From positions 53,349,109 through 53,413,108 of the forward strand of contig NW_027184085.1 in NCBI RefSeq assembly GCF_041296385.1: 64,000 nt of DNA, read 5' to 3'. The DNA comes from Aphelocoma coerulescens. Taxonomy: Eukaryota; Chordata; Aves; Passeriformes; Corvidae. This document shows positions 13,744 through 24,532 of the stretch, in pieces. The number at the start of each line of letters is the position of its first letter. Position 1 is the first letter of the stretch. The notes below the pieces were generated by a model. That model worked only from the letters and a program-made list of their open reading frames with translations, searched no databases and had not been told where the DNA came from. The position numbers and the translations under genes are program-made.

Positions 13744-14369
13744 CTCATGAAGGTAATGCAGAAGAGACAGAGAAGGCTCCTGATTCAACCCTCAGAGCTA
13801 CTGCTGTGCACACAGAGAAGGGCCAAACCGGGAAAATAAAACCCTGCCCTGTGCCTTGCACATACCTGCAGCAGGACATCCAGGATGTGCTGAGCTGGGT
13901 GAATGCTGGCTATTGCAAGGAGGTAAGGAGGAAGTGTTTTACTGCCAAGGCTAGGCAAGAAAGATGTCTTCAAGTATGCAGCCATAGGGTATGAAGAAAA
14001 TACTCCTTGCTCTCCTTGAAGCTGTAAGAACGGAAGGCAGAATGCACAGGCTCCAAAATGGGAAATAAAAATAAGAAATCTGAAAAAAAAATGTTTCCCA
14101 AGGGAATACTCCAATGTTAGAAGGGGTAGGACAGAGGGGCCACCCAGCTTTTGGGAAAACTCAAAACTGAACAAATCCCATGCAACCAAAGTTCCTGTTT
14201 TCACTAAAGGCTTTTACCAGATGATCTCCAGACAACCCTTCCAACCTGGAGTACTCCTGACTGCACAAATATCCAATGGACTGGATAGGTAAGACACCCA
14301 AAACCAAAAGAAAAAACTCCACTTGCAAAACATACAATACCTATGTAAATATATTTAAACAAACAACAA
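13744..14369. other. TOPORS downstream flank; no gene seen
   Basis: Non-coding. Contains the possible CR1 tail at 14,213-14,262. Confidence 0.5.
14213..14262 (+). mobile_element. Possible CR1 tail fragment
   Basis: 'accagatgatctccagacaacccttccaacctgg' is typed here only in part; it resembles the last 50 bp of avian CR1. Too short to be certain. Confidence 0.4.
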
Positions 14370-14881
14370 CAACAAAATCTTATTGCTTTATTCAGATTCC
14401 AACATAGCTTACCTTAAAATTACTGAAAGTCCTTTGAGAATCTCTGTAGAAATCACTGACTACTGTTCAGCAGAGATCAGCTTAAACCAAAGAGATTGAA
14501 ATGATACTGGAATTCAGACTGAGTAATTTTTTATGAACTAAACAACTTTTCTCTTGTCTAAGAAGAGCAATCCCCATAAAATGCATTTCTAGACTTTTGT
14601 TTTGGGCTCCATTTCTGTTTGGTTTCCACAAAACTTCGAAATACTCTGTGGATGGCTTTATGAAATTAAAACTTCCAAACAGTCTTCTAACAAACTTCTA
14701 GAATTACATACTAGCAATATCCTATCTTCTTTGACTTAAAAGTGCATACACATTCAAAAGTTTTATACATTTCCTAAACAACTTTTTAACAGACAGAAAT
14801 CCTATCAGATGTTTTAGTTCTTGAGGGGAAAAAAAACATAGTTAAATTCACAATTTTAACAAGTGTTCCATGGAAAGCCTA
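14370..14881 (-). other. TOPORS: TOPORS 3' UTR with poly(A) signal
   Basis: Downstream of the stop, the minus strand is AT-rich and unbroken by recognisable repeats. A canonical AATAAA (TTTATT on the plus strand, 14,387-14,392) is followed on the minus strand by a T/GT-rich stretch rich in TTG repeats, which is a typical downstream element. This predicts a 3' UTR of about 490-510 nt. Longer isoforms are possible. Confidence 0.6.
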
Positions 14882-17860
14882 CTACATTTTTTCTTCAGGG
14901 AAATCAAACCACGAGGATCTGTTGACAAGTCTCTTTGGCAGTCTTAGTATCAATGGCTCTCTTTCTGGACACTCTACTAAGGAAGTCCTGGGGGAAGGCA
15001 GTTGACTGGAAGGCGCTGCTGGTGCTTCCTGAACATAACTGGTTACAGTTTCTGTGTGAGAGGTGTTACTGCTGGTATTCGCTGTGGTAACACTCTGATC
15101 AGCTGCTATTTCTTGAAGTTTGACATCAGCATTTCTAACGTCACCATCTGAGTTTTCCCTTGTGGCAGGGATACCATACTTTTTGTCTACCCCAGTTTCC
15201 TCACATCCCATCCTCCTCAGAAAAGAAGATGGAGACTCATTTTCCCTCTCATTTATCTGAGTTGTGCTTGTCCATGTAATACTGCTGTCCCATTCAGTAT
15301 TTTCCGGCTCCTTGCTACTATCACTATCAATCGTAATCACCACCGGAGAAGATTGTACCGAGTTACTCATGTAATGTTTCCGGTGTTTCTTCTTATGCTT
15401 TTTCTTTTTCTTTTTAAGATGCCTTGTTGTGTCTGTTGCTTTTCCTTCATAGATAATCTCCACACTTGGACTCCTCATTTTCTTCTTCCTTTTCTTACGC
15501 TTTGTCTCGCTGCTTGCTCGATTGTCTGACAGGCTATCTTCATTTTTGCAGCAGTCACCAAATTTTGAGGAAGTTTTCTTGGAGTCATTTTCTCTTTCTA
15601 GATTTGTGCTCTCCATGAATGCATTCTCCAGGTGGCGAGTTTTGTACTTCCTTTTTCCACCAGGCTTTTCACTTTTCATTCTGTCAGTTCCTCCAGAAGG
15701 AGTCCTTGATCTGTTGCTTGACCGACTCCTTGACCTGCATCTTTCATAGCAGTAATAGTGTCTTTCATGGAGTCCCCTCTGGCTGTGCAGATCTGTCCTC
15801 TCAATAAACGATCGTATCCTGTATTCTGGACTAGTAGATTGCCTTGAGTAAAGAGTGTTAGACCGGGTCCTCCTTCTGCTGGAGGATTCATAGCTGTCTC
15901 CAAACACCTTTCGACTACAGAAAGCAGAACCCCACTGGTGTCTACTTTGATAACTGTCTCTTACGTAATAGCGATCACTGTCTCTACTTCTTGATCTCCT
16001 TTTACTGTGGCCTTTGCTACGTGATCGTGATCTGCTCACTTCTCTGGATGGAGTGCTCTCACCACTTAGAGAGCCCCTCTGGCTTTTCAGAGAGGCTCTG
16101 GTGTCATGAGCCCGGGACCTTCTGCTGCTTCTTTTGCTCCTATGTTTGCTACTGTCTCTGCTTCTCGATCGTCTCCTTTTAAGTTGGCTTTTGCTATGGT
16201 GCTCCCTTCTAGACCGATGGCCATGACTGCCTCGACTCTCCCATGAACAGGACTGTGGGCTTCTAGACTTTTCTTTTTTACTCAGTCTGTGATTCCAAGG
16301 GGAGCATACTGTGTCACTCCCTGGAGAGGGGCTCCAACTCAAGTCCTGTGGACGCAGATCTTTTCTTTTACATTTGTTCTTCTCATCCTCTTTTGATTCC
16401 ATCTTCTCGACTGCAGGAGATAAACAGCTTCTACAGCTTCCTACATCCTCCCTATATGTTGGGGAATGTGGTGAGAAGCTCCTGCTTGGTTCACTGTCAC
16501 TCCAGCTGTGACACTGGACTGGTCGCTGTTTCTTCACATCTTCCCTTTTCTCTTCCCTGATGGACTCTTCAGAGTCAGAGGACAGCTCAACCACTTCTGG
16601 TGTCCTCTCAGCTAACGGCTTAACATACCCAACAATGACACAATTGTCTGAGGAAGAGCCACTGTCGTTTGAGTCAACATTAGCCTGTAACTCAGTCTGC
16701 AATTTGGTTCTTCGACTCCCTGTAGCAGAGTCCTCATCAGAACTTTCTGATGACTCCAGAGGAGAAGCTATGGTTGCACGAACCTCTTCTGAAATGGAAT
16801 AGGAAGGGCCTGGAGTTTCATCATCCCAGGGGGCCTGGCCAAGACCAGGTACAGACAAACTATTATCTGGCCCTTGTGAGTATGCCACATCTGGAGATAT
16901 TGTAATAATTGATGAGTCCGAGTGGCTTCCTTCCTCATATGATGGTGCAGGACAGTCATAATTGGCATGTTGATCATATGCTTCTAAGTTAAAAGGACAA
17001 CGAGCAAAACTGATGAATTCATGCAGGAAGTGTTCTGTCCGGTTCAGCAAAAATGGCTTTAAATCATCAGCAAAGGCCTGACTTTCCAGATCGTATCTAG
17101 TTACATTACTCATGACAATGTGCTGTACAATATTGATCAAAGATCCATGGGCACCAAACAGGACTGTAAGTTCTCGCTTCAACCATGGAACCAAGCGGTG
17201 AAGGCAAGCAGGGTTGCGGCGGAAGAACTCTGCCGAAATGTCTCGGTATCGGCCACCATCCTGAATGCTGCGGATGCGCACACCAGTGCGGTACAGAGCC
17301 CTGCGGAAGTTGATCATGTCCTCCTCCTGGATCTGCCTCAGAGATCTGCCCTCTGCGCTAGCCTTTCTCCTTGAGGCCAGCCTCCTGATCATCTGCTGAA
17401 TCTCTCTGTGCCTGTGTCGCGCTGGTTCACTTGACAAGCCTTCAAACAACATCCCATTATCTGGAGGGGACAGCATCCTTCGGGAAGGGGAACTGCGTGT
17501 GCGGCGTTCCCTTGTTAAGGTAGTACGGTAACGAAACCTCCGGCCATCAGGGCTGGCAAAAGAGCTGGTCTCTAAGGGGCTGAGTATGTACTCCTTAAAG
17601 TCATCTTCAGCACGAATTGTATGGAAAATGGAAAAAAAGGGTTGCTTGCAGAGGGGACATTCTGCTTTGTTTTTTGACCATTCTTGGACACAGCGGAAGC
17701 AGAACCTATGCAAGCAGCGATCTAGATATGCGACATTGTCAAATCTATCCAGGCAGATGGGGCATTTGGAGTCGGGAGATGCATCTGTCGGCAGCTTACT
17801 GGTGCTGGCTTTTGGCGAAAAATTGCTGTCTTCCGCAAACTCCTTATCTGAAGTCATGTT
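14882..17860 (-). CDS. TOPORS: TOPORS main coding exon (E3 ubiquitin/SUMO ligase)
   Basis: This exon encodes 991 aa from its first Met (17,857) to the stop. TOPORS is a nuclear RING-type E3 that conjugates ubiquitin and SUMO, binds p53 and topoisomerase I, and in humans is linked to dominant retinitis pigmentosa. A C3HC4 RING is visible with Cys 32, 35, 48, His 50, Cys 53, 56, 67 and 70. The conserved middle region is about 140-300. Candidate SUMO-interaction motifs lie at about 317-320 (IITI), 407-409 (VIV), 422-425 (VVEL) and 839-842 (VVIT). An Arg/Ser-rich tract covers about 540-720, and a Lys-rich basic stretch about 785-828. The exon starts after a strong acceptor (pyrimidine tract ending in TAG at 17,861-17,863), and the first codon, AAC, precedes the Met. 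Nearly all of the protein sits in one terminal exon, as in mammals. Part of it is duplicated at 35.9-49.4 kb. Confidence 0.97.
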   Translation of the reverse strand, partial: NMTSDKEFAEDSNFSPKASTSKLPTDASPDSKCPICLDRFDNVAYLDRCLHRFCFRCVQEWSKNKAECPLCKQPFFSIFHTIRAEDDFKEYILSPLETSSFASPDGRRFRYRTTLTRERRTRSSPSRRMLSPPDNGMLFEGLSSEPARHRHREIQQMIRRLASRRKASAEGRSLRQIQEEDMINFRRALYRTGVRIRSIQDGGRYRDISAEFFRRNPACLHRLVPWLKRELTVLFGAHGSLINIVQHIVMSNVTRYDLESQAFADDLKPFLLNRTEHFLHEFISFARCPFNLEAYDQHANYDCPAPSYEEGSHSDSSIITISPDVAYSQGPDNSLSVPGLGQAPWDDETPGPSYSISEEVRATIASPLESSESSDEDSATGSRRTKLQTELQANVDSNDSGSSSDNCVIVGYVKPLAERTPEVVELSSDSEESIREEKREDVKKQRPVQCHSWSDSEPSRSFSPHSPTYREDVGSCRSCLSPAVEKMESKEDEKNKCKRKDLRPQDLSWSPSPGSDTVCSPWNHRLSKKEKSRSPQSCSWESRGSHGHRSRREHHSKSQLKRRRSRSRDSSKHRSKRSSRRSRAHDTRASLKSQRGSLSGESTPSREVSRSRSRSKGHSKRRSRSRDSDRYYVRDSYQSRHQWGSAFCSRKVFGDSYESSSRRRTRSNTLYSRQSTSPEYRIRSFIERTDLHSQRGLHERHYYCYERCRSRSRSSNRSRTPSGGTDRMKSEKPGGKRKYKTRHLENAFMESTNLERENDSKKTSSKFGDCCKNEDSLSDNRASSETKRKKRKKKMRSPSVEIIYEGKATDTTRHLKKKKKKHKKKHRKHYMSNSVQSSPVVITIDSDSSKEPENTEWDSSITWTSTTQINERENESPSSFLRRMGCEETGVDKKYGIPATRENSDGDVRNADVKLQEIAADQSVTTANTSSNTSHTETVTSYVQEAPAAPSSQLPSPRTSLVECPEREPLILRLPKRLVNRSSWFDFPEEKM

Positions 17861-18377
17861 CTAGAAGACAGAAACAAAAGATGATTTGTATCACAGAGAC
17901 GCAAAAATCCTACAGTCTAGATACAGAAACCCGTAACAATTGCTTTTAAGGTTGCAAAACCCAGCAGAGGCTCTGAGAGAATGCTGAACAAAAAGGCAGC
18001 ATGACCAAACTACTTTGTTTGGCTTCTCCTCACAGTGAGATCTAGATCTCTTCAGTGCTTCAAGTTTTACACAGCACTCGAGTCATGCTAGCATAGATGA
18101 AGGTAACAGGCAGGCCTGTCTTCTGCCCCACTCTTAAATAACTCCTTTCATGCAGTCAGTACGTTTATGTCTTACATGGTATACTCCAAAATATAGCTTA
18201 AAAAATCTAGCATTTATGCATAAAAAGTATGAGAACAGTTAGTTCTGTGCTTTAAGACAAACCAGCCAAAAGTAATTGCACTCGGACTATATTATCACCT
18301 TCCAAGTTCTGCTGGACCTGTTCTATTCCTGCACACTCTGCCCCTCTTTGCTGGGCATTCATGCTGGACCACACACA

Positions 18378-18412
18378 GCTGGTTGGATTAGACAATCTCC
18401 AGGGACGTGTTC
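18378..18412 (+). mobile_element. Possible CR1 tail fragment in TOPORS intron 1
   Basis: GCTGGTTGGATTAGACAATC, followed by TCCAGGGAC, resembles the CR1 3' region. It is short and diverged. Confidence 0.35.
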
Positions 18413-18514
18413 ATGCCAAAAATAAGTATTTTTTTAGACTGAAGCAGAAACAACCAGATGTTACTCCCACACCCATCCTCAAGTACGCACTCCTTTTATC
18501 TAGTCAGGTTGTTG

Positions 18515-19082
18515 TGCTGGTTTTGCCTGACATAGTAAATTTTCTTCACAGTGACTAGTCTGGGCTGAGTTTTGAATGTGTGTTGAATACAGGGTTGATA
18601 ATACAGAGATGTTTTTGTTATTGCTGAGTAGGGCTTACCCAGAGCCAAGGCCTTTTCCGCTGTTTGTACTCCCACGCTGGTAAGTAAGTTGGGAGGTTGG
18701 GAGGAGACACAGCTGGGACAGATAACCCAAAGTGACCAAAGGGATATTCCAGACCATATGACATCATGCTCAATATATACAATAGGGGCAAGAAGGAGGA
18801 GAGGTGGGACATTTGGAGTGAGGATATTTGTCTGCCCAAATCACTGTCATACATGACAGGGTTCTGCTCTCCTGGAGATGACTGAACATCAGAAGCAGAG
18901 ATGAATTCCTTGTTTTGCTTTGCTTGCAGGCATGGTTTTAGGCGTCCCTGTTTAACTGTCTTTATCTCAACCGATGAGTTTTTCAGCTTTTACCCTTTCG
19001 TTTTTCTCCCTGATCTCACAGGTCAGGGAGTGTGCGAGCGGCTGCCTGAAAAATGGCAGCTGGCTGGGATGAAATCACGACA
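18515..19082 (+). mobile_element. Solo LTR, family A, in TOPORS intron 1
   Basis: This starts TGCTGGTTTTGCC and ends CACGACA, so it has TG...CA ends. It shares long blocks with the LTRs at 11.1, 22.9 and 24.5 kb: a TTCTTCACAGTG block, a CCAAAGGGATATTCC block, a TATA-like AATATATA, and a TTTATCTCAACC stretch near the 3' end. There is no internal region, so it is a solo LTR. It is antisense to TOPORS, and its 3' end lies about 440 bp from the exon 1 donor. Flanking direct repeats are not convincing. Family assignment (class II or III ERV) is uncertain. Confidence 0.8.
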
Positions 19083-19450
19083 GATGTCAAACACGGTCAA
19101 GAAAAAAAATCCATCTATTTAAAAATTATTTTAGGTTTTGGCGTTACTCTAAGGCATTACAATTACGCAGAAATAAGTTACCACGCTATTTCAAAAGCCA
19201 TTAGCCCATGTTTTGCAGCCGGCCTGGCAGCAGGCCTTCCGCGCCGGCAGCAGGGATGGGGCAGCACCAGCGCTCGGGTGCCAGGGGCGCAGCCCGGGCT
19301 CACAGAACTGCCCACGAACCCGCGGGGGCTGAGCGGGCCCCGGCCCCGCGCCACCGCTCCGCCCCCTGCGGCGCCGCCCGCGCCCGCTCCCGCCGTGCCC
19401 CACCTGCCACCCTCGCCTCGGGAGCCGCCAGCCAGCGCCCGGAGGACACC

Positions 19451-19495
19451 GGCGCCCCGGAGGGGACCGGCGCCCCGGAGGGGACCGGCGCCCCG
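19451..19495. repeat. 18-bp GC-rich tandem repeat, 2.5 copies
   Basis: The unit GGCGCCCCGGAGGGGACC is repeated twice exactly plus a half copy, just inside TOPORS intron 1 next to the donor. It is probably a length-variable minisatellite in the CpG island. Confidence 0.9.
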
Positions 19496-19518
19496 CCCGC
19501 CCCCAGGCCCGCACTCAC

Positions 19519-19677
19519 CGCTGCCGGGCCCTCGCTTCCCGTGCGGGCCAGGGACGCGGCCGCCTTCAGCCTGTGGCGCGTCCGGCAGCGCCCGGCGCCG
19601 GGAGGCTCCCGCCGCTCCTCCCCGGGCGGACGGCGGCGGCGGGCGCCCTCCGCCAGGCGCCGGGACGGGTCCGCCAT
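19519..19677 (-). CDS. TOPORS: TOPORS first coding exon (inferred)
   Basis: A minus-strand ATG at 19,677 opens 53 Arg/Pro/Ala-rich codons beginning MADPSRRLAEG. They end exactly at a consensus donor (GCG, then GTGAGT, intron starting at 19,518). The phase is 0 and matches the acceptor at 17,861, so joining gives 53 + 1 (Asn) + 991 = 1,045 aa, the length I recall for human TOPORS, whose N-terminus is similarly Arg/Pro-rich. The exon lies in the CpG island, as expected for a housekeeping promoter. The start context is moderate (C at -3, G at +4). In-frame codons continue upstream to a GTG at 19,695 with no other ATG in that stretch. The exon was predicted from sequence only. A shorter isoform starting at the exon 2 Met, or an extra small exon in the intron, cannot be excluded. 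Confidence 0.75.
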
Positions 19678-20130
19678 CGGCAGCGGCGTTGCCACGGGAA
19701 CGGCTCCCCGCGGGCGCGGAGCTCAGCCGGGCCCTACCGGCAGCCTGGCGCCGCCGACATCGTCACATCCGCGTCCCGCGCAGTGACGCCATGCCGGGGG
19801 GCGGAGGCCGGGGAGGGGCCGGGGCCTGGATGGCGCTGCTGGCGCCGGGCCTGTAGCCGGGTCGGCCGCCTGTTGCGTGCCCGCGGGGCGGGCGGCGGAG
19901 CGGCGAGGGTGTCGGTACTTCCCCGGGACCGGAGAGCATCTCGGGGGCGGCGGCAGGACCGGAGAATAAAAGCGAGAGGAGTCGCGGCGGGTGCCGCTGT
20001 CAGCGCGGAACGCGCTTTGTTCCGCAGGTGGTGGCTGCCGTGGTGGTGCGTACCTGGGGCTTCGTTCTCTAGGGGCGCGGGTGGCCGCCCGGCGACGCTG
20101 GAGAACCGCTTCCTGACCCAGGGGCTGCAC

Positions 20131-22900
20131 TAGGCAATGGCAGAGCCTACCGGGGACACCACCGGGATCTTGGCATTGTCTCCGAGGCTGCAGAGGATTC
20201 CATCGAAGGCTGGAAAAGCAGTGTGGTTGGTTGGGTAAATCGTAAATAGCACGTAGGAAAGAAAAGATAGATAAAGCATAAACCGTTATTGGGAGAGAGA
20301 AAAATATCTCTCTTCACTGATTTTTACTAGCACATACTTGCAAGAGACACAGGTGTGCAAGGGACACAGCAGGCTGCCACAGGTGGGGCACAGCCTGCCA
20401 CAGTACCTGTATGTATTACTACCAGAACTCCTGTAAAACATGAGCACAGCCAGCCCTGTCCCTTTTCTTACCCACAGTCACGATGGACTAAAGTTTGCAA
20501 AAGCACACGTGAATTCACTGATCCCCAGAATACCAACACAGCCCTTCTGTTCCTGTGATAACCCTGCCCCATATCCTTAGTTATTTTATTCATTCCCACG
20601 CACCAGCTGGTCCTGCTTCCTGCTCAAGAGCAAACGCGTGCACTGGCACTTCCCAACAGGCGCTCCACTTCTGTAGAATTCCCCAGGTAGCAGCATAGGC
20701 CTATCCAGGCCCTGCCTGGACCCAGGGCCTGCTTCTCACCGGGTAGCCCACCTTGAAGTTCGCTCAGGAGTTACCTCCCTGCCTCCAGTACTTTTCCCTG
20801 GTGTTCAGGGCAGATGCAACCTCTCTTGTGTCCACAGCAGGGAGCACCAGGCATGTGGGCTGTGACCTGCAATCCTGCTTTGTGTGTGGGTGCCAAGACT
20901 CACTCATTTTACTCACCTCAGTTCCCCAGTAGCTGCACCTGGAACACACGTACCTGTTCTGCCCCAGTGGCTGGAGCTGAGACCCTTGCTGTTACCTGCA
21001 CCCTTTGCTGGCATCAGGACCCTTACCCACTCCCATTGCTGCCACGGGAAGGATTTGTATTCCTAATAGTTGTACTCTGTCAACTTCCTAAATGCTGTGT
21101 GCGTGTGTCAGCTCTTAGGCAAGCTGGGACCCTCTTGGACAGTTCATCTCTGGGTCATGGAAATATAAAAGGCATTCTAGACTTCTCACAGGGGTTTATA
21201 ATTTCTGAACTGAAAACAAACAATTCTGGAAATAAAATGGATGTGTGTTGAGGTACTGGTTTTCTACACAGCTGTGAAGAGCAGAACTCATGGCTCCTTT
21301 CCCACTGCCCACAAAGATTGGCAGCACCTTGTCCCACAGACCTCTTAAAGCTGGGGAACAATCTTTGCTTAGGGAGCCTCGCCCTCTTTCCTCTGCCATC
21401 AGATCCTCTGGGGTCCCTTGGTCAGGGACCTGTCAGCAGCAGGAATTTTCCCTGGCAGCAGCTTTGTGGGAATAAGAGTGTGGAGAGGTCTCATGTCCTC
21501 CTGAGCAGCAGCCACAGCACTGGCAGTGCCCATGCTGCTGACAGTGGGATCTGCAGCCCCTGACCACTGACAACCCCCAGCCCTCCTTCTGGTATGCCCT
21601 GGCACCACGGACAATGCCCCCTCAGGCACAGCAGCAACAGCTCCCTGGGAAAGGTGGTCAGTGGGAGGTTCAGACTGTTCAATTCCTGAGTATGTTTAGC
21701 TTCTCCCATCTTAGCTGCATCACCCTGCAAATACATTAAAATTGTCATAGACCCATAGCAGTGCTCCTCCAAAAGTTTTTGTGCTGACAGGATCTCTGCC
21801 TCTCCACTGACTTTCTCTGAACCAAAGCTGACTGGCTGGATCGTTCTTCACCATCCACGCCGTAAGAGCTGAGCTTCAGTTTGCTCTTGTCCTCACTGTG
21901 GTGTTGAAGCCTTCTCCAGCTTGCAGTTATCCACTCCCTACCCTGGTTAGCTGGGAATCTCCAGCAGCATGACACCAAGAGAAGGAGTTAGAAATAGTCT
22001 CTGAGCACCAGCCTGCCCCAGGCTGGATCCTCTTCGACCATTGTTTCAGGTTCCGCCACTGGCATGCACCTGGGGCTGCACGTGGGCAGGTATCGGTCAG
22101 TTCAGGGTTTTGGCTTGCTCTGCTGCAAACCTTCCAAGTGTTACTTTGCAGCCAGCTCCACGGAAATCTCTCTTTTTTGGCTTTGTTCCTTCTGGGCAGC
22201 GAGTGTTTGTGATCACATAGAGATGGCTGCTTTTCTTCCAAGCTGCCACGAGATGGCAAAATACTCCCCGGCATCCCCTCCAAGCTGGCTTGCCTGCACG
22301 GCAGGCTGGAGCCGTGCAGGACTACGGGAAGCAGCAGCAGCAACAGCAGCTGAATTTCTCTCCCTCCATCTTAGCTGGTGCTCGGTGTGCGTGCTCGGGG
22401 ATGCTTCTGCAACAATCTCCGGACGACCGAGACCTGTCCGTTTTCTCTTGTCCCTGAAGTCCAAGGCAGAGACTGTGACTGCTCACAGGAGAGATTAAGC
22501 ACTCGATAATGTCCCTGCTGATGACAAGGACTTTGCACAGTGACAGCAAGAAGGCAGGGAAACTTCCTCTTTTTATGACACAGCCCTGAGCTAACTGCGA
22601 AACCTGTGTGGTGTTTCTGCATATATTAAAAGAACTGAGAGCCTCAAGAGCTTTTTCTTCTCTACCCTGTCTTGACTATTCTGTGTGTCCTCTCTCCTGT
22701 GCTGCTGTCACAACTCAATGCTAGAGTAAATGTCAAGGGTCCTAGAAACATCTTCAGCTCCACATACTGATGCTGACTTCAAGTCATGTCAAGATGATTG
22801 CAGAAGCAGGAAGCCACTTTTACCTCCCCCGTAACACAGAAGTGGGATTAAAGGCCCCACAGAGATTTAGAAAATACCTCCTTCTAGTCTACAGGGAAGG
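20131..22900. other. TOPORS upstream flank; no gene recognised
   Basis: Moderately GC-rich non-coding DNA. A 33-codon frame opens at the ATG at 20,137 next to the CpG island (MAEPTGDTTG...), but nothing supports it as a gene. A divergent small gene could start here and be missed. Confidence 0.5.
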
Positions 22901-23467
22901 TGCTGGGTTTGGCTGGGGTAGAGCAAATTTTCTTCACACTATGGGGCTGTGATTTGAATTTGTGCTGAAAACAGGGTTGATAATGTAGGGAATTTTTTTT
23001 CTGCTGAATCAAGGCCTTTATTGCTCCTCACCCACGCCACCAGTGAGAACACTGCAGGTGTACGAGGAATTGTGAAGGTACACAGTAGGGACAGCTAACC
23101 CCAAATGACCCAAGGGATATCCCATACCATACAGTGCCATGCTTAGCTTATAAATCTGTAGGAAGAGGAAGGACGGGCAGGAAGTTCAGAGTCATGGCAT
23201 TTGTCTTCCCAAGTCATCCTTACACGTGATGGGGCCCCACTCTCCTGGAGATGGGTGAACACCTGCCTCCCTGTGGGAAGCAATGAATTAATTCCTTGTT
23301 CTTCTTTGCTTGTGTATGTGACTTTTACTTTCCCTATTAAACTGTCTTTATCTCGACCCATTAATTTTTTCACTTTTACTCTTCCACTTCTCTTCCCCAT
23401 CCCACCATGGGGGAGTGAGTGAGTAGTTACAGGGTGCTTGGTTGCTGGCTGCGGTTAAACCACAACA
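22901..23467 (+). mobile_element. 5' LTR, family A, of a short provirus
   Basis: This starts TGCTGGGTTTGGCTGGGG and ends CCACAACA. It has the same internal blocks as the other family A copies. Unlike the solo copies, a primer-site-like sequence follows at 23,477, and a second LTR of the family in the same orientation lies 1.07 kb downstream, so it is read as a 5' LTR. Confidence 0.8.
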
Positions 23468-23476
23468 GTCCTTCTT

Positions 23477-23494
23477 TGGACCCAATGTGGGCTC
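23477..23494 (+). other. Degenerate primer-binding site, Lys type
   Basis: TGGACCCAATGTGGGCTC begins 9 nt past the LTR end. It resembles a tRNA-Lys(1,2)-type retroviral primer site with several mismatches. It supports a proviral arrangement and suggests a lysine-primed lineage. Confidence 0.55.
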
Positions 23495-24532
23495 AATAAG
23501 ACCAGATGATGACAGTCTAGATTGGAATGTACTAGATGAAATTGTCAGCTGTTATGGCTGTTTAATTATTAATCAGCAGGCTCCAGTGCTCACTTGCCTG
23601 ACTGTGTATTATAATCCAATGCTCGTTGGTAGCTGTTTGCTGTAGTGCTGTGCTTCTTATCACCTCACACTACTGTGCCTGGGAGCATTTTGATAACAGC
23701 CACGATGCGCCTGGGCTGGCAGGTGGCCAGGGCATTGCTGCTGTCTGCTGCTGTGCTGGACAGGCTGGAATTCCAGTATGAATTTGAGCCAAAGGCACTG
23801 TGACCTGTGGATGAGGTGCACAGTGGATGATGGTTCCACAGTCCAGGGGAAGAGTGTGAGGAGTCCTTCCCCTGAAGAAGAAGGAGGGGCAGGAGGTGGT
23901 CCAGGTGCCAAAGCAGAGATTCCCCTGCAGCCCATGGTGGAGCCACAGTCAGGCAGGCTGTCCCTCTGCATCCCATGGAGGTCTGTGGTGGACCCTGTAA
24001 TTGCTATAGCAGGAACCACTTGTTTCTAGCCGGCCTAGAAGCAAGGGAAGGAGTTCATTACACTATTAAACCCTTCAATCTGGCAGAAAATGCCCAGAGC
24101 TCGAGATTGTAATGGATGTGCCTTTAAATTGTTTGTAACCCATTATTTGAGTTTCGCTTACAAGAATTACTGTAATAGAAACCATATGAACCAATGGAAG
24201 ACGTCTTATAATAAGCAATGCAAATGCAGCAGTGACTTGACCTGAGCTGGCTCTAGGCCACAGTACCACACCACCCCACCCCTCCTGTCCTGAGTGACCA
24301 GCAGAACAGACAAAGCCCCAGCTCATGGGCCCTGAAATTAATTCAGTTGACATTCTATGGAGATACGTTGACATTTGATGGGCTTTTGCAGGGGGTGTCT
24401 GTAGACTAAGGGAATGATGTCTGTGTGTTATATCAAAGGATGGAGAGGGGATGGGGAGTGTCAATGAGATTCTATTAAATCATGTAGGACTACAGCATGG
24501 CATAAATTGTATGAAGTAAGGAGTAGAGAATG
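23495..24532 (+). mobile_element. Remnant internal region of the short family A provirus
   Basis: About 1 kb lies between the two family A LTRs and has no gag, pol or env open frame that I recognise. At about 23,700-24,000 it contains GC-rich, 'gaggagtcc...ctgcagccc'-type sequence like that in the family C LTRs at 7 and 13 kb. This suggests either a family C insertion or shared ancestry. The last bases before the 3' LTR (AAGGAGTAGAGA) look like a worn polypurine tract. Confidence 0.55.

Larger units (their letters stand above)
17861..19518 (-). other. TOPORS intron 1 (GT-AG)
   Basis: This 1,658-bp intron is bounded by GTGAGT at 19,518 and by a pyrimidine-rich acceptor ending in TAG at 17,863-17,861. 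It contains a plus-strand, hence antisense, solo LTR at 18,515-19,082, a weak CR1-like fragment near 18,378-18,412, and an 18-bp tandem repeat just inside the donor. Confidence 0.75.
19200..20130. promoter_or_regulatory. CpG island and TOPORS promoter region
   Basis: About 930 bp that is very GC- and CpG-rich against AT-rich flanks. It covers TOPORS coding exon 1 and its presumed transcription start. In mammals the TOPORS promoter is bidirectional, with a small divergent gene (SMIM27/TOPORS-AS1). A plus-strand AT-box-like AATAAAAG at 19,965-19,972 inside the island would suit a divergent transcript, but I could not recognise a SMIM27-like coding exon. The long open frames here on both strands reflect GC content, not coding. 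Confidence 0.75.

Noticed and set aside
12975..13748. 257-codon minus-strand frame
   Set aside because: It overlaps a family C LTR, has no recognisable domain and runs to the LTR edge. A shadow of repeat sequence.
1..14369. Exons of RIGI (DDX58), the mammalian downstream neighbour of TOPORS
   Set aside because: I looked for CARD- or helicase-like peptides in both strands and found none. The gene may be further away or absent.
19053..19856. 267-codon plus-strand frame and neighbours across the CpG island
   Set aside because: It is Ala/Pro/Arg-rich low-complexity sequence, opposite TOPORS exon 1, with no conserved motif.
20137..20238. 33-codon frame next to the TOPORS CpG island as a possible divergent SMIM27-like gene
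   Set aside because: It has no transmembrane segment and no resemblance to SMIM27. Position alone is not enough.
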